A DNA stretch of 64,000 bases, taken from positions 1 to 64,000 of the forward strand of contig CAIZEI010000091.1 of NCBI GenBank assembly GCA_903931945.1, read 5' to 3'. This document shows positions 54,115 to 62,837 of the stretch, in pieces (the first letter of the stretch is position 1; every line of letters begins with the position of its first letter). Under the pieces are notes generated by a model. It was not told the origin of the DNA. It was given only the letters and a program-made list of their open reading frames with translations, and did not search any database. The stretch comes from an uncultured Hyphomicrobiales bacterium. Its GTDB lineage: Bacteria > Pseudomonadota > Alphaproteobacteria > Rhizobiales > Beijerinckiaceae. Both the position numbers and the translations under genes were made by a program.

Positions 54115-54701
54115 AGTCGACCAAACCTGCGACGCAAGCCATCGTTCATCACTGGCGCGAAGCCGTGCCCAATGACCGGCTCGCCCATTTGATCAAGGAT
54201 GCAACGCGCGGCCTGTCGCGCGCATTGCAACTGCGCCTCGCCGAGCATTCGGTTTCCTTCGGTCACTGGACATTTCTGCGCATATTGTGGGACAGCGATG
54301 GACTGACGCAGCGCGACCTGAGCGAGCGCGCGGGATTGATGGAGCCCACTACCTATTCGGCTTTGCTGGCGATGGAGCGCCTGGGTTACGTCGAGCGCCG
54401 GCGTCAGCCGGACAGCAAAAAGAAAGTCTACGCATTTTTGACGCCGCGCGGCCACGCATTGCGCAACGTGCTTGTGCCGCTCGCCGAGGAGGTCAACGAG
54501 ATCGCCGTTGCGGGCGTCAGGCCGGAGGCGATTTCCGCCGCGCGAGAAATGTTGCTGACAATGATCCACAATCTTGCCGCCGATGAGATGACGCAATTGG
54601 CTGGCCAGCGCCGCCTGCCCTCAACGCGGGAATTGTCGAGTCGCATCGAGCGGGCGGAATCGACCCGCGCGCGGCGTTCAAAAGTCGGGGCGGGGAAATA
54701 G
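54111..54701 (+). CDS. MarR-family transcriptional regulator
   Basis: Winged-helix regulator of 196 residues, longer than usual by a C-terminal tail rich in Arg and Ser. The HTH part includes LTQRDLSERAGLMEPTTYSALLAMERLGYVERR and the wing RQPDSKKKVYAFLT, here quoted by function rather than in full. MarR proteins sense small aromatic acids and repress catabolic genes. The ATG overlaps the dehydrogenase stop as ATGA. It likely controls this cluster; a palindrome in the divergent promoter is a candidate site. Confidence 0.9.
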   Translation: MKSTKPATQAIVHHWREAVPNDRLAHLIKDATRGLSRALQLRLAEHSVSFGHWTFLRILWDSDGLTQRDLSERAGLMEPTTYSALLAMERLGYVERRRQPDSKKKVYAFLTPRGHALRNVLVPLAEEVNEIAVAGVRPEAISAAREMLLTMIHNLAADEMTQLAGQRRLPSTRELSSRIERAESTRARRSKVGAGK

Positions 54702-54708
54702 AGGCGCC

Positions 54709-56091
54709 CTACCTGGCCTTTTCATGGCGCGCGCTGCGGGTGCGCATTGTGACAAGCTCTTCGGCGGCGGTTGGATGCACGGCCATGGTCGCATCGAAAT
54801 CGGCTTTGGTCGCGCCCATTTTCACCGCGATTCCAAGCAATTGCGCCATCTCGCCCGCTTCATGCCCAAGGATATGAACGCCCAGCACCCGGTCGCTGGC
54901 GCCGTCGACAACGATCTTCATCAGCGTGCGTTCAGGGCTGCCGGAAAGCGTGGCTTTCATCGGTCGGAATCCCGCGCTGTAGATGTCGACGATGTCGAAC
55001 TTTTCGCGCGCCTGTTCTTCGCTCAGACCGACTGTGCCAAGTTCGGGCGTTGTAAACACAGCCGTTGCGACATTGCTGTGATCGACGCGAATGTCCTTGC
55101 CGCCAAAGACCGTGTCTGCAAACGCATGGCCTTCGCGGATCGCAACCGGCGTGAGATTGAGACGATTGGTGACATCGCCGACCGCATAGATGGAGGGAAC
55201 ATTGGTGCGCGAATAACCGTCGACCTTAACTGCGCCCACCTTGTCCATCGCGACGCCAGCAGTCTCAAGTCCAAGTCCCCTTGTGTGCGGCAGACGGCCC
55301 GTGGCCACCATGACCTCATCAACGAGCAAGGCCTCGCCGGCGGTCATTTCAACGCGCAAACCACCCGACACTTTCTCAATACGGGCTGGCAGATCCCCGA
55401 AATGGAACTTCACGCCTGCGTGGCCGAGCGCATCGCGCACGCCGTTGCGCATGTCGCCATCAAACCCGCGCAGCACATTGTCGGCGCGCAGCGCGAGGTG
55501 AACCTGCGCGCCCAGCCGCGCAAAAACGCTGGCGAATTCGACCGCAATATAGCCGCCGCCAACAATCAGCAATCGGGAAGGAAATTGTTTGAGGTCGAAC
55601 AACTCGTTCGACGAGATCGCATATTCGAGGCCCGGAATCCTGGTCTCGTAGGTGGGTGAAGCGCCTGGCGCGACCAGAATATATCTGGCCCGGACTTGGC
55701 GGTCGCTCGAAACAAGCTTGACCTCATTGGGGCCCGTCACTTCGGCGCGGGTTTCGACAATCTGCACGCCCGCCTTGTCAAGAGTCTGCCGATAAAGCCC
55801 CGACAGGCGAGAGATTTCCGCCTCCTTGGCGGCAACCAGCCGGCTCCAGTCGAAAACTGGCTTTTCCGGAAGGGTCCAGCCATAACCGGCGGCATCGGCG
55901 AAATCGTCGTGGAAGCGGCTGGCGTAAACGTAAAGCTTTTTGGGCACGCAACCGCGAATGACGCAGGTGCCGCCAAGACGGTATTCCTCTGCGATCATGA
56001 CCCTGGCGCCGTATCCCGCTGCGATACGCGCCGCGCGCACGCCTCCCGAACCGCCGCCAATCACGAAAAGATCTGTATCGAACCCGCTCAT
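54709..56091 (-). CDS. gor: Glutathione-disulfide reductase
   Basis: Flavoprotein disulfide reductase of 460 residues. FVIGGGSGGVRAAR binds FAD; the redox pair is Cys43 and Cys48 in GGTCVIRGCVPKK; the C-terminal dimer block includes HPTAAEELVTMR. This is the glutathione reductase rather than mercuric or lipoyl type by its Gly-rich RGCVPKK motif. AGGGGCC precedes the ATG. It follows the DUF2059 gene on the minus strand and rpiA further upstream, forming a probable unit. It keeps glutathione reduced with NADPH. Confidence 0.95.
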   Translation of the reverse strand: MSGFDTDLFVIGGGSGGVRAARIAAGYGARVMIAEEYRLGGTCVIRGCVPKKLYVYASRFHDDFADAAGYGWTLPEKPVFDWSRLVAAKEAEISRLSGLYRQTLDKAGVQIVETRAEVTGPNEVKLVSSDRQVRARYILVAPGASPTYETRIPGLEYAISSNELFDLKQFPSRLLIVGGGYIAVEFASVFARLGAQVHLALRADNVLRGFDGDMRNGVRDALGHAGVKFHFGDLPARIEKVSGGLRVEMTAGEALLVDEVMVATGRLPHTRGLGLETAGVAMDKVGAVKVDGYSRTNVPSIYAVGDVTNRLNLTPVAIREGHAFADTVFGGKDIRVDHSNVATAVFTTPELGTVGLSEEQAREKFDIVDIYSAGFRPMKATLSGSPERTLMKIVVDGASDRVLGVHILGHEAGEMAQLLGIAVKMGATKADFDATMAVHPTAAEELVTMRTRSARHEKAR

Positions 56092-56106
56092 CCCAGGCCC
56101 CTGCAA

Positions 56107-56661
56107 TCAGATGTCGTGCCCCAGTTTCTTCATTTCTTCCCGCACCCGGTCCATCATCTTGACAGACAATTGCTGCTGCCAGTTACGGATCATCGGGTTC
56201 ACATTGCCAATGATAGTCGGCTGAACATCCACGAATTTCTTGCCAACCGGGCCCTTGAAAAAGACGAGCGCGTCCTTGCATTCCTGCTCGGTCATAACCG
56301 CTGTATAGACGCGAGCGGCGGCCACCACAATTTCCTGCGGGTATTTGCCGAACTCCGGCGCCAGCGTTTCGAACGCTTTTTTCATATCGGCGCCCAGTTC
56401 CGGACGCGTCGTTGTGACGGTCGAATTGATCTGGCCCATGAGGCCCGGAATGACCTGGAGAATTGATGAAGCAAGTCCTGTAACCGCCACCAGTTCCACC
56501 GCCGCAGCAAGATGGGTGGGAGTCGCATTGGGAATCTGGATCGATTGCTGCTGCGGAGCGCTCAGGCTTGGCGCAGCTCCTTGCGCACTGGCGTAACCGA
56601 CGGACATGGCCACTGCGAAGCCGGCGATCACCGGCGCTCTGGAGAGGATATGGAATTGCAC
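56107..56661 (-). CDS. DUF2059-family secreted protein
   Basis: Protein of 184 residues with a signal peptide (cleavage near residue 26, SAQG). The region from about 110 to 175 (AARVYTAVMTEQECKDALVFFKGPVGKKF) matches DUF2059, helical periplasmic proteins of unknown role. The start is a GTG with CAGGGAG upstream. It ends 15 nt before gor on the same strand and follows rpiA by 33 nt. Confidence 0.85.
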   Translation of the reverse strand: MQFHILSRAPVIAGFAVAMSVGYASAQGAAPSLSAPQQQSIQIPNATPTHLAAAVELVAVTGLASSILQVIPGLMGQINSTVTTTRPELGADMKKAFETLAPEFGKYPQEIVVAAARVYTAVMTEQECKDALVFFKGPVGKKFVDVQPTIIGNVNPMIRNWQQQLSVKMMDRVREEMKKLGHDI

Positions 56662-56694
56662 GCGTTGTGGCTCCCTGGTTAGACCAAAACTCTT

Positions 56695-57402
56695 TTACAA
56701 TTGGCCGATGATTTCGACGCCGCCGGGATCGGCGACAATGATTGCGGTTGCAAGACCGGTAAAAAGGCCATGTTCAACGACGCCCGGCACGCGCGCGAGC
56801 GCCTCCGCCAGACCAGCAGGATCGGGGATCGCGCCAAAGCTGCAATCGAGTATGGCGTGCCCGCCATCAGTGAGAAAATACGCGCCCGTCGGCGCAACCC
56901 GCCTCCGGATCGGACCGAGGCAGCCCAACGTATTGGCCGCGCGGGCGATCTGACGGGCGGTTGCGCCAAGTCCAAAGATATTCACTTCGACTGGCAGGGG
57001 GAATTTTCCCAGTATTTTCACCTGTTTGGAGCGGTCCGCGATGACCACCATCTTGCGCGAGGCGCTGGCGACGATTTTCTCATGCAGCAAAGCGCCGCCG
57101 CCGCCCTTGATAAGATTCAGAGCGGGATCGAACTCATCCGTCCCGTCAACTGTCAGATCAAGTTCTGGCGTCTGGTCCAGATCCGTCAACGGGATATGGA
57201 GGGCGATAGCCTGCCGGCGGGTTGCTTCGGACGTCGGCACGCAGACAAGCTCCATCCCGTCCCGGACTTTTTCTCCGACGAGGTCGACAAAATGCTTTGC
57301 CGTCGAGCCAGTGCCAAGCCCCAGACGCATGCCAGAGCGCACCAACTCGACCGCGCGAGCGGCGGCGAGGCGTTTTGCGTGATCGAGAGCGTCAGTAAAC
57401 AT
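56695..57402 (-). CDS. rpiA: Ribose-5-phosphate isomerase A
   Basis: RpiA of 235 residues interconverting ribose-5- and ribulose-5-phosphate. [34 protein letters not shown] and ALLHEKIVA are the conserved blocks, with the catalytic Asp and Lys. The start follows the usual length; no strong ribosome site is visible, and a codon 22 residues earlier is an alternative. It heads the rpiA, DUF2059, gor unit. Confidence 0.95.
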   Translation of the reverse strand: MFTDALDHAKRLAAARAVELVRSGMRLGLGTGSTAKHFVDLVGEKVRDGMELVCVPTSEATRRQAIALHIPLTDLDQTPELDLTVDGTDEFDPALNLIKGGGGALLHEKIVASASRKMVVIADRSKQVKILGKFPLPVEVNIFGLGATARQIARAANTLGCLGPIRRRVAPTGAYFLTDGGHAILDCSFGAIPDPAGLAEALARVPGVVEHGLFTGLATAIIVADPGGVEIIGQL

Positions 57403-57533
57403 ATGCAAGCCGGGGGTTGCCTCGGCCCTGCGATACAGACTCAAGCGACAGAACGCAAATCCCGCCACCGCATCGGCAGACCGGCGTCAGCCCATATGCG
57501 CGCGATACATATCACTCAATCATAGCTGCGATG

Positions 57534-57722
57534 TCAGTGGATCCGCCCGCCTGGTTTGCTGGACTGGACCCGGGCGATCTCTTCCTTGAGCTTTAATTTC
57601 TTTCGCTTGAGTTCCACGATCCGCAAATCGTCGCTGGAGGAATGGTGCAGTTCTGTCTCGATTTCCTTATCGATGGCCTGATGGCGCTTTTCGAGTTCAA
57701 CGAGATGACCTTGCATCGACAT
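57534..57722 (-). CDS. DUF465/YdcH-family small protein (minus copy)
   Basis: Coiled-coil protein of 62 residues of the DUF465 family. HLVELEKRHQAIDKEIETEL and LKRKKLKLKEEIARV form two helices that likely pair. AAGGGAGTTGCCGA gives a good start. The function is unknown. A second, divergent copy lies about 300 nt away on the other strand. Confidence 0.85.
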   Translation of the reverse strand: MSMQGHLVELEKRHQAIDKEIETELHHSSSDDLRIVELKRKKLKLKEEIARVQSSKPGGRIH

Positions 57723-58031
57723 TCGGCAACTCCCTTATTGAAGTGGACAAGCGGAGTGTGACACGTTTGTGAAACCGGGCAAGCGATTTTTGACCGGCGC
57801 CATTCAAATCCGGTTTCCGGAATGCTAAGATTGTGATGCTTGTTTCTGGAATGCCGGGATCGCCTGATTGGTCAGGCCCGCGGCGCGACACGACTGGCCG
57901 TGTGTCTTTCGATCCGACGGGAACGGACGATGTCTTTTAATCCACCAGGTTAATGCGAAGTCTTCGGGCGATCTGGCTTTCATTTCGCTTGAAATCTTTC
58001 TGTGGACAGCAGAATCGAAACAGGATTGACG
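57723..58031. other. Gene-free region between two DUF465 genes
   Basis: The 309 nt between the divergent DUF465 genes hold no convincing gene; the overlapping frames are short and lack a ribosome site. Promoters of both genes probably lie here. No operator was recognised. Confidence 0.5.
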
Positions 58032-58250
58032 ATGGACGGCAGGATCGGCAGGGAGGCTATGGCTGCAGCAGAGGCGGAGCTTGAGCGGTTGCGCGAGGAA
58101 CATCGCGATCTTGACGCCGCAATAGCCGCGTTGCTGGCCGCAGGACCGGGCGACCAGTTGCAGGTTCAACGTTTGAAAAAGCGCAAACTCGCCCTGCGCG
58201 ACCGCATCGCCTTTACCGAAGATATGATCACGCCGGATATTATTGCCTGA
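58032..58250 (+). CDS. DUF465/YdcH-family small protein (plus copy)
   Basis: Protein of 72 residues, again helical with the family pattern (AELERLREEHRDLDAAIAAL, RLKKRKLALRDRIAF). AGGA lies 10 nt before the chosen ATG; an ATG ten codons earlier is less likely. It is a paralogue of the divergent gene and differs enough that the two may have separate roles. It converges with the following secreted protein gene. Confidence 0.82.
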   Translation: MDGRIGREAMAAAEAELERLREEHRDLDAAIAALLAAGPGDQLQVQRLKKRKLALRDRIAFTEDMITPDIIA

Positions 58251-58259
58251 TACAGATGT

Positions 58260-58625
58260 TTATCTAGCAAGCGGCGTGCAGACCACCGCTTCATCCAGCA
58301 CGTAACAAATGGACATGCCGCCGCTGCGCATATCGACGCGAAACACACCCGCTTCATGTTCGTGGCGCGAAGCCAGCAACGCATATTCGCTGGCCGGCTG
58401 CGGCCCGGCGCCCTCGCCGGCGGGATAGCAGAGCGTGACGCCGACGCCGCTGTCCTTGAGGCCGTATTGACAGGCGCCCATTTCGCCCGTGGCGCGATCG
58501 ACCCGATAGACGCGATTCAGATCGGTTTGCGGCGCCGCCATGAAATCATAGCGACCATCGGCCGCGAGCGCGGGGGCAATGATAATTGCAAGACTGGCGC
58601 CTGCAAGGATGGATTTCAAGAGCAT
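58260..58625 (-). CDS. Small secreted protein
   Basis: Protein of 121 residues with a signal peptide (cleavage near residue 22, ALAAD). The mature part repeats a short pattern, YRVDRATGEMGACQYG and FRVDMRSGGMSICYV, suggesting two tandem units with a Cys each, and further Cys near the ends. No family is recognised. It converges with the DUF465 plus copy and is divergent from gph. Confidence 0.62.
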   Translation of the reverse strand: MLLKSILAGASLAIIIAPALAADGRYDFMAAPQTDLNRVYRVDRATGEMGACQYGLKDSGVGVTLCYPAGEGAGPQPASEYALLASRHEHEAGVFRVDMRSGGMSICYVLDEAVVCTPLAR

Positions 58626-58734
58626 GGCGGGTTCCAGCGGCGCGAACCGAAGGTGTCCGCACGGTCCCGCGATCCAATTCCAATTTGGTTAATTTTTGGT
58701 TGATTGCAGCGCGAATCCGGCATAACCCCGGCGC

Positions 58735-59418
58735 ATGAACGCACCCGATCCCCTCCTTGTTTTTGACCTTGACGGAACGCTCGCCGATACGGCGGACGAT
58801 CTTGTCGCGACCCTCAACGCCATCATGGCGCGGGAGGGTTCGCCTCCCATCGCGCTGGCCGACGCCCGCAGCATGGTCGGCATGGGCGCGCGCAAGTTGA
58901 TTTCGCTGGGTTTTGCCGCCGATGGAAAGACCGTAACGCCGGAACGGCTGGAAGAGCTGTTCCACGATTATCTGGCGATCTATGAAGCCAATATCGCCGT
59001 TCACAGCAAGCTTTATCCCGGCGTGCTGTCCGCGCTCGACCGGTTCGCAGATGCAGGATTCGAATTTGCCGTCTGCACCAACAAGTCCGAGCGTCCGGCG
59101 CTGAAGCTGATGAACGAGCTGGGCGTTTCCGGGCGTTTCCGCGCCATCTGCGGGCAGGACACATTTGATTGGTCCAAGCCTGACGCGCGGGCGTTGCAGG
59201 CGACCATCCAGCGCGCAGGGGGCGATATTACGCACGCCATCATGATTGGCGATTCGCGCACCGATATCCAGACCGCCCGCAACGCCGGACTGCCGGTGGT
59301 GGCCGTCGATTTTGGCTACACCGACGTTCCGGTTCGCGAACTTGCGCCCGATGTCGTGATTTCGCATTTCGATGAGTTGTGGGAGGCGGTGGCGCAGGCG
59401 CGCAAGGTGTTTTCCTAG
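58735..59418 (+). CDS. gph: Phosphoglycolate phosphatase
   Basis: HAD-superfamily phosphatase of 227 residues. Motif I is VFDLDGTLADT with Asp11 and Asp13, motif II lies at CTNKSE, and motif IV is MIGDSRTDIQTARNAG. The cap domain between residues 16 and 85 is of the Gph type. It removes phosphoglycolate formed by DNA repair or oxygenase side reactions. The start has no strong ribosome site. An interspersed repeat begins at its stop. Confidence 0.92.
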   Translation: MNAPDPLLVFDLDGTLADTADDLVATLNAIMAREGSPPIALADARSMVGMGARKLISLGFAADGKTVTPERLEELFHDYLAIYEANIAVHSKLYPGVLSALDRFADAGFEFAVCTNKSERPALKLMNELGVSGRFRAICGQDTFDWSKPDARALQATIQRAGGDITHAIMIGDSRTDIQTARNAGLPVVAVDFGYTDVPVRELAPDVVISHFDELWEAVAQARKVFS

Positions 59419-59420
59419 AG

Positions 59421-59540
59421 TTTTTCCGATCCAACTGGATCGAAGAATGTCTTTGGCTTCAAACATTTACGCGTTTTCTTGCGGCGCTTGCGAAGCAATC
59501 GTCCGGAGCGAACCGGTCCCCACTTCGTTTGAAAGCGCTC
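59421..59540 (+). repeat. Interspersed repeat, copy B
   Basis: About 120 nt following gph, sharing with the copy after pepA the order GATCCAACTGGATCG, AATGTCT, GCGTTTTCTTG, GCAATCGTCCGGAGCG and GAAAGCGCTC. It fills the gap between gph and the convergent Bug gene. Both copies begin directly after a TAG stop codon. Confidence 0.75.
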
Positions 59541-60562
59541 TACCCCCCCGACCCTCCGATCACCGCCTTGAAACGCTCGACCGCGCGCGGATCGAATTCG
59601 ACGATTCGTTGCGCGATGGATTTGAGCGCGCCGGCGGTCTTCGGCAAAACCTCCTCCTTCAGGGCCGTTGCGTCGGCCAGAAATTGCGGATCGCGCAGCA
59701 TGTCGTCAAACGCGGTTCGCAACGCCGCCGCCCGGTCCGCCGGGACGCCGGGCGGCGCCAGCAAGGGGCGTCCGACTTCGGTTGTCAGCGACATGAATTC
59801 GAAAATCGCGCGCGCTTCGGGCGTCCCCGCGAGATCGACGAGGGTCGGCGTATCCGGCAATTCCGGATCGCGATTCAGGCCGCCCTGCGCCAGCAAGGCC
59901 ACGAAATCCGTCTCGAGCCAGTCCTTGTGTTCAGCCTTCAGTTGCGACCAGGGGAATGCGCCGCGCCCCTGGATTTCGTTGCGCTCCAGCGCGAGATTGA
60001 TTTCGCTGGCGCCCTTGTAGCCGGTCACGATCCTGAACTTCGCGCCGAGCAATCGATTGGCGAGCGCCGGATAGATGTAATTCTGGGATGTGACGCTCGT
60101 CGAGCCGATGGCTATTTCGTGCATCGTTGCGTCCGCCATAACCGCGACGCCCGACGATCGCCGCACAACGAAAACATCCGTTGGCGTAATGGCGCTGCCG
60201 ATAAACGTGAAATTCCGGGCGTCATAGCGCACGCCGCTTTCGCCGATCGCCTGCCCCAGCGCAAACGTCTGCAAGACCTCGCCAAGCACCGATCCATCGT
60301 GCGGCGCGGCGTTGAAAAGGTGGTTTGCGGCGAGGCGGCCCGCTGCGCCGCCCATATTTTCAACAACGATATTGGGCGCGCCCGGAATATGCCGCCCGAG
60401 ATGCCGGGCCATCAGCCGCCCGACCGCGTCGTAGCCTTCGCCAGCAGTGGCCGCGACAATGAGATGGAGCGGGTTTGCGCGGTAAAAATCGGCGACGCTC
60501 TGCGCCTTTGCGCCACCGCAGGAAAGCAACGCCGCCAGCAAGGCGCCCGCGCGCAAGACCAT
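59540..60562 (-). CDS. TctC-like periplasmic binding protein
   Basis: Solute receptor of 340 residues. Signal peptide ends near residue 21 (GGAKAQ). IPGAPNIVVENMGGAAGRLAANHLF, given here by its ends, and LAPPGVPADRAAALRTAF are the family blocks. It closely resembles the protein near 27 kb in the start of the mature part and overall order, so the two are paralogues in the same subfamily. GGGAGG precedes the ATG. No TctA/B genes are near. Ligand unknown. Confidence 0.9.
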   Translation of the reverse strand: MVLRAGALLAALLSCGGAKAQSVADFYRANPLHLIVAATAGEGYDAVGRLMARHLGRHIPGAPNIVVENMGGAAGRLAANHLFNAAPHDGSVLGEVLQTFALGQAIGESGVRYDARNFTFIGSAITPTDVFVVRRSSGVAVMADATMHEIAIGSTSVTSQNYIYPALANRLLGAKFRIVTGYKGASEINLALERNEIQGRGAFPWSQLKAEHKDWLETDFVALLAQGGLNRDPELPDTPTLVDLAGTPEARAIFEFMSLTTEVGRPLLAPPGVPADRAAALRTAFDDMLRDPQFLADATALKEEVLPKTAGALKSIAQRIVEFDPRAVERFKAVIGGSGG

Positions 60563-60623
60563 AGCAACACCTCCCGTGATTTTTGCCGATGAGAACCCAT
60601 CCTGCGTTTGGGGTCAAACGGGT

Positions 60624-60680
60624 CAGAAGCGTTTTCAAGCGAAATGGGAACCGGTTCGCGTGAAGAACACGCGTAAAAAC
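60624..60680 (-). repeat. Interspersed repeat, shortened copy C
   Basis: On the minus strand TTTTTACGCG, GCGAACCGGTTCCC and TTCGCTTGAAA follow in the order of the other two copies, but the middle part is missing. It lies upstream of the Bug gene, in the gap to the esterase gene. Confidence 0.6.
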
Positions 60681-60725
60681 AGGAACCTTCAATATTTCTA
60701 TGTTCCGACCAAACATGGAAATAGT

Positions 60726-61616
60726 CTAGCAGCCGCGCGAAAGTTTCCCGTCCTGCCATTCAAGCGCCGGGCCGAGCTGGCGTTCCCATGTCGACCATTC
60801 GTGCCCGCCCGGATCGCTCCGGAATGGCGCTGCAACGCCCCCCTTGGCCAAGGCGTCGACGAAAATCTTGTTGGCTTCGCGGAGATTGGGAAAATCATCC
60901 TCGCCCACGGCAAAATAGAAGGGCGAGCGATTTTTGTCGGCGATGTAGGCGGGAATGCGCGGAAAGACATTCCAGCGATTGAACCGCGTCCAGTCCAAGG
61001 GGTCGCCGTAGGCGCGTGCAAACATCCGCGTGGGCCGCTTCGCACGCGCGGCGGGATCGTCGGGCATCGGCAGCCACAGCGCGCCGCTCAGGCTGAAGGC
61101 GGCGGCATATTCTTCTGGATGATCCATCGCGAAGAGCAGCGCGCCATAGCCGCCCATGCTGAGACCGGCGACCGCGCGTCCACCCCGGCAGGCGCGCGTC
61201 GGATAATGCGCATCGATAAAGGCGGGGAGATCGCGGGTCATGGCGGTCGCCATCATACCTTCGCCGCCGGGGTCTGGATTATCGACGAACCAGCTGACGC
61301 CGCCAGTCGGCATCACGATGATCAGCGGCGCAATCCTGCCGCTCGCGATGAGGGCGTCCGCCGTTTCCTGCACGTGGCCCATGGTGGGCCAGTCGCGATG
61401 GGTGCTGTGCGTGCCCGCCATCAGGTATAGAACAGGCCAGCGATGCCCCGAAGGCGGTTCAGCGGCAGGCTTATAGAGTGAAAAAGACAGGGCGCCGCCC
61501 GGCAATCCCGCGCTCGGCGCCGCCAGATCAAGCGAGAGTTCACTCGCCCCGGCTGGCGCGTTCACCGCCATGAAAACGCAAAGCGCAGCAAAACTACTCC
61601 GCAGGCGCGACGCCAT
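60726..61616 (-). CDS. Secreted esterase, FrmB/antigen-85-like
   Basis: Alpha/beta hydrolase of 296 residues with a signal peptide (cleavage near Ala24). The nucleophile is Ser153 in AGLSMGGYGAL. PVLYLMAGTHSTHRDW is the strand-oxyanion region typical of esterase D/FrmB-like proteins, and GGHEWSTWERQL near the end carries the His. S-formylglutathione hydrolases are cytosolic, so this secreted protein more likely acts on other esters. AGGGAATAGCCG precedes the ATG. It overlaps the end of the opgC-like gene by 23 nt. Confidence 0.88.
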   Translation of the reverse strand: MASRLRSSFAALCVFMAVNAPAGASELSLDLAAPSAGLPGGALSFSLYKPAAEPPSGHRWPVLYLMAGTHSTHRDWPTMGHVQETADALIASGRIAPLIIVMPTGGVSWFVDNPDPGGEGMMATAMTRDLPAFIDAHYPTRACRGGRAVAGLSMGGYGALLFAMDHPEEYAAAFSLSGALWLPMPDDPAARAKRPTRMFARAYGDPLDWTRFNRWNVFPRIPAYIADKNRSPFYFAVGEDDFPNLREANKIFVDALAKGGVAAPFRSDPGGHEWSTWERQLGPALEWQDGKLSRGC

Positions 61617-62820
61617 CGGCTATTCCCTGTTGTGTGGCGGGCGCGCTCTGCCGTCGCGCAGGCGGAAGACTGGCGCGTTTGCCGGCATTCTTGAAATAGT
61701 CGACGGTGACGGCGACCCCGTACAGGGCGAAACTGCCGCCCAGATTGACCGCAATTTGCATCAGCGGTCCGTGACCAATAACCGTCAAAACCACGCCAAG
61801 CCATTGGGCGATCAACAGACCGGACAGAAACACAGCCAGCGTTTTCTGCCCCACGCGCATCATCGCTTCGACAAACCAGCCGCGCAGCGCCCGTCCGCCT
61901 TCGCCCGCCAGCAAAAAGGCGAGATAGGCGAGCGCGAGAAAATGCACATAGCGCAATACGCCAAAATGCGTCTTGTCGATCAGCGCCGGCAGCAGCGCTT
62001 CATGGATTTCCGCGCTCCAGGGCGAAGCGCCCCACAGCGCGTAACACTCAAAGCCCCAATGGCAGGAAAATGGCATGGCGGCGGCAAGGATCAGGATCGA
62101 CAGCGCAATCAGGCGCCCGTCGCGCGGCGGCGCCGGCAGCCAGCCCATGCCAAAGGAAAAGCCGGTGAAAAACACCAGTTGCCAGCCGAAGGGATTGAAG
62201 AACCAGGGCCGGTCGCTCCAGGGTTCGGCCGGCAGGTCGGTCAGATGGAAATTGGTCGCCAGCCAGAGGATCAGCGAGAATGCGACCATCGCCCTGAAGG
62301 ATTTTCCGGCGAGCGCCATCATCAGAGGAACCATTGCCAGGATGACGAGATACATCGGCAGAATGTCGAAGAAATTCGGCACATAGGTCAGCGTCAGGAA
62401 GTGGCCGAGGTCCGGACCGGGGTTGGCGAGAAAGGGTTCGAGATTGAGTTCCTCGGACACGACTTTGGTCCCCAGCTTGCCATCAAGCCAGGCGAGCGAA
62501 GCGACGCTAACGATAAACACGCCGACATGCGCCCAGTAGACCTGCCAGACGCGGTAGAGGATGCGGGTCGCGCCAATGCGCCAGCCCGCTTTGATAAAGG
62601 TTCGTCCGAAGGCGAATGAGGATGCAAAACCTGAGCAGCAGACGAAAATTTCGGTGGCGTCTGAAAAGCCGAAGCGGGCGGGAATCCAGTTGACGAATTC
62701 ACTGCCCGGAATATGCGCGTAAAGAATGATGAACATCCCGAGCCCGCGGAAGAAATCGAGGCGGGGATCCCGGGTCGCGCGTCCCGGCGCGGCGGTTTTT
62801 GTCGTTGCCCTGTCAGTCAC
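61594..62820 (-). CDS. OpgC-family membrane acyltransferase
   Basis: Membrane protein of 408 residues with about ten helices. RDPRLDFFRGLGMFIILYAHIP at the N terminus, given by residues 22-43, is the acyltransferase-3/OpgC signature with Arg and His. OpgC proteins succinylate osmoregulated periplasmic glucans. The start is a GTG without a strong site; an upstream TTG is possible, and a long upstream extension over the next gene is a shadow. It follows the small membrane protein gene by 17 nt. Confidence 0.87.
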   Translation of the reverse strand: MTDRATTKTAAPGRATRDPRLDFFRGLGMFIILYAHIPGSEFVNWIPARFGFSDATEIFVCCSGFASSFAFGRTFIKAGWRIGATRILYRVWQVYWAHVGVFIVSVASLAWLDGKLGTKVVSEELNLEPFLANPGPDLGHFLTLTYVPNFFDILPMYLVILAMVPLMMALAGKSFRAMVAFSLILWLATNFHLTDLPAEPWSDRPWFFNPFGWQLVFFTGFSFGMGWLPAPPRDGRLIALSILILAAAMPFSCHWGFECYALWGASPWSAEIHEALLPALIDKTHFGVLRYVHFLALAYLAFLLAGEGGRALRGWFVEAMMRVGQKTLAVFLSGLLIAQWLGVVLTVIGHGPLMQIAVNLGGSFALYGVAVTVDYFKNAGKRASLPPARRQSAPATQQGIADGVAPAE

Positions 62821-62837
62821 GGGAGTCTCTGGCAAAT

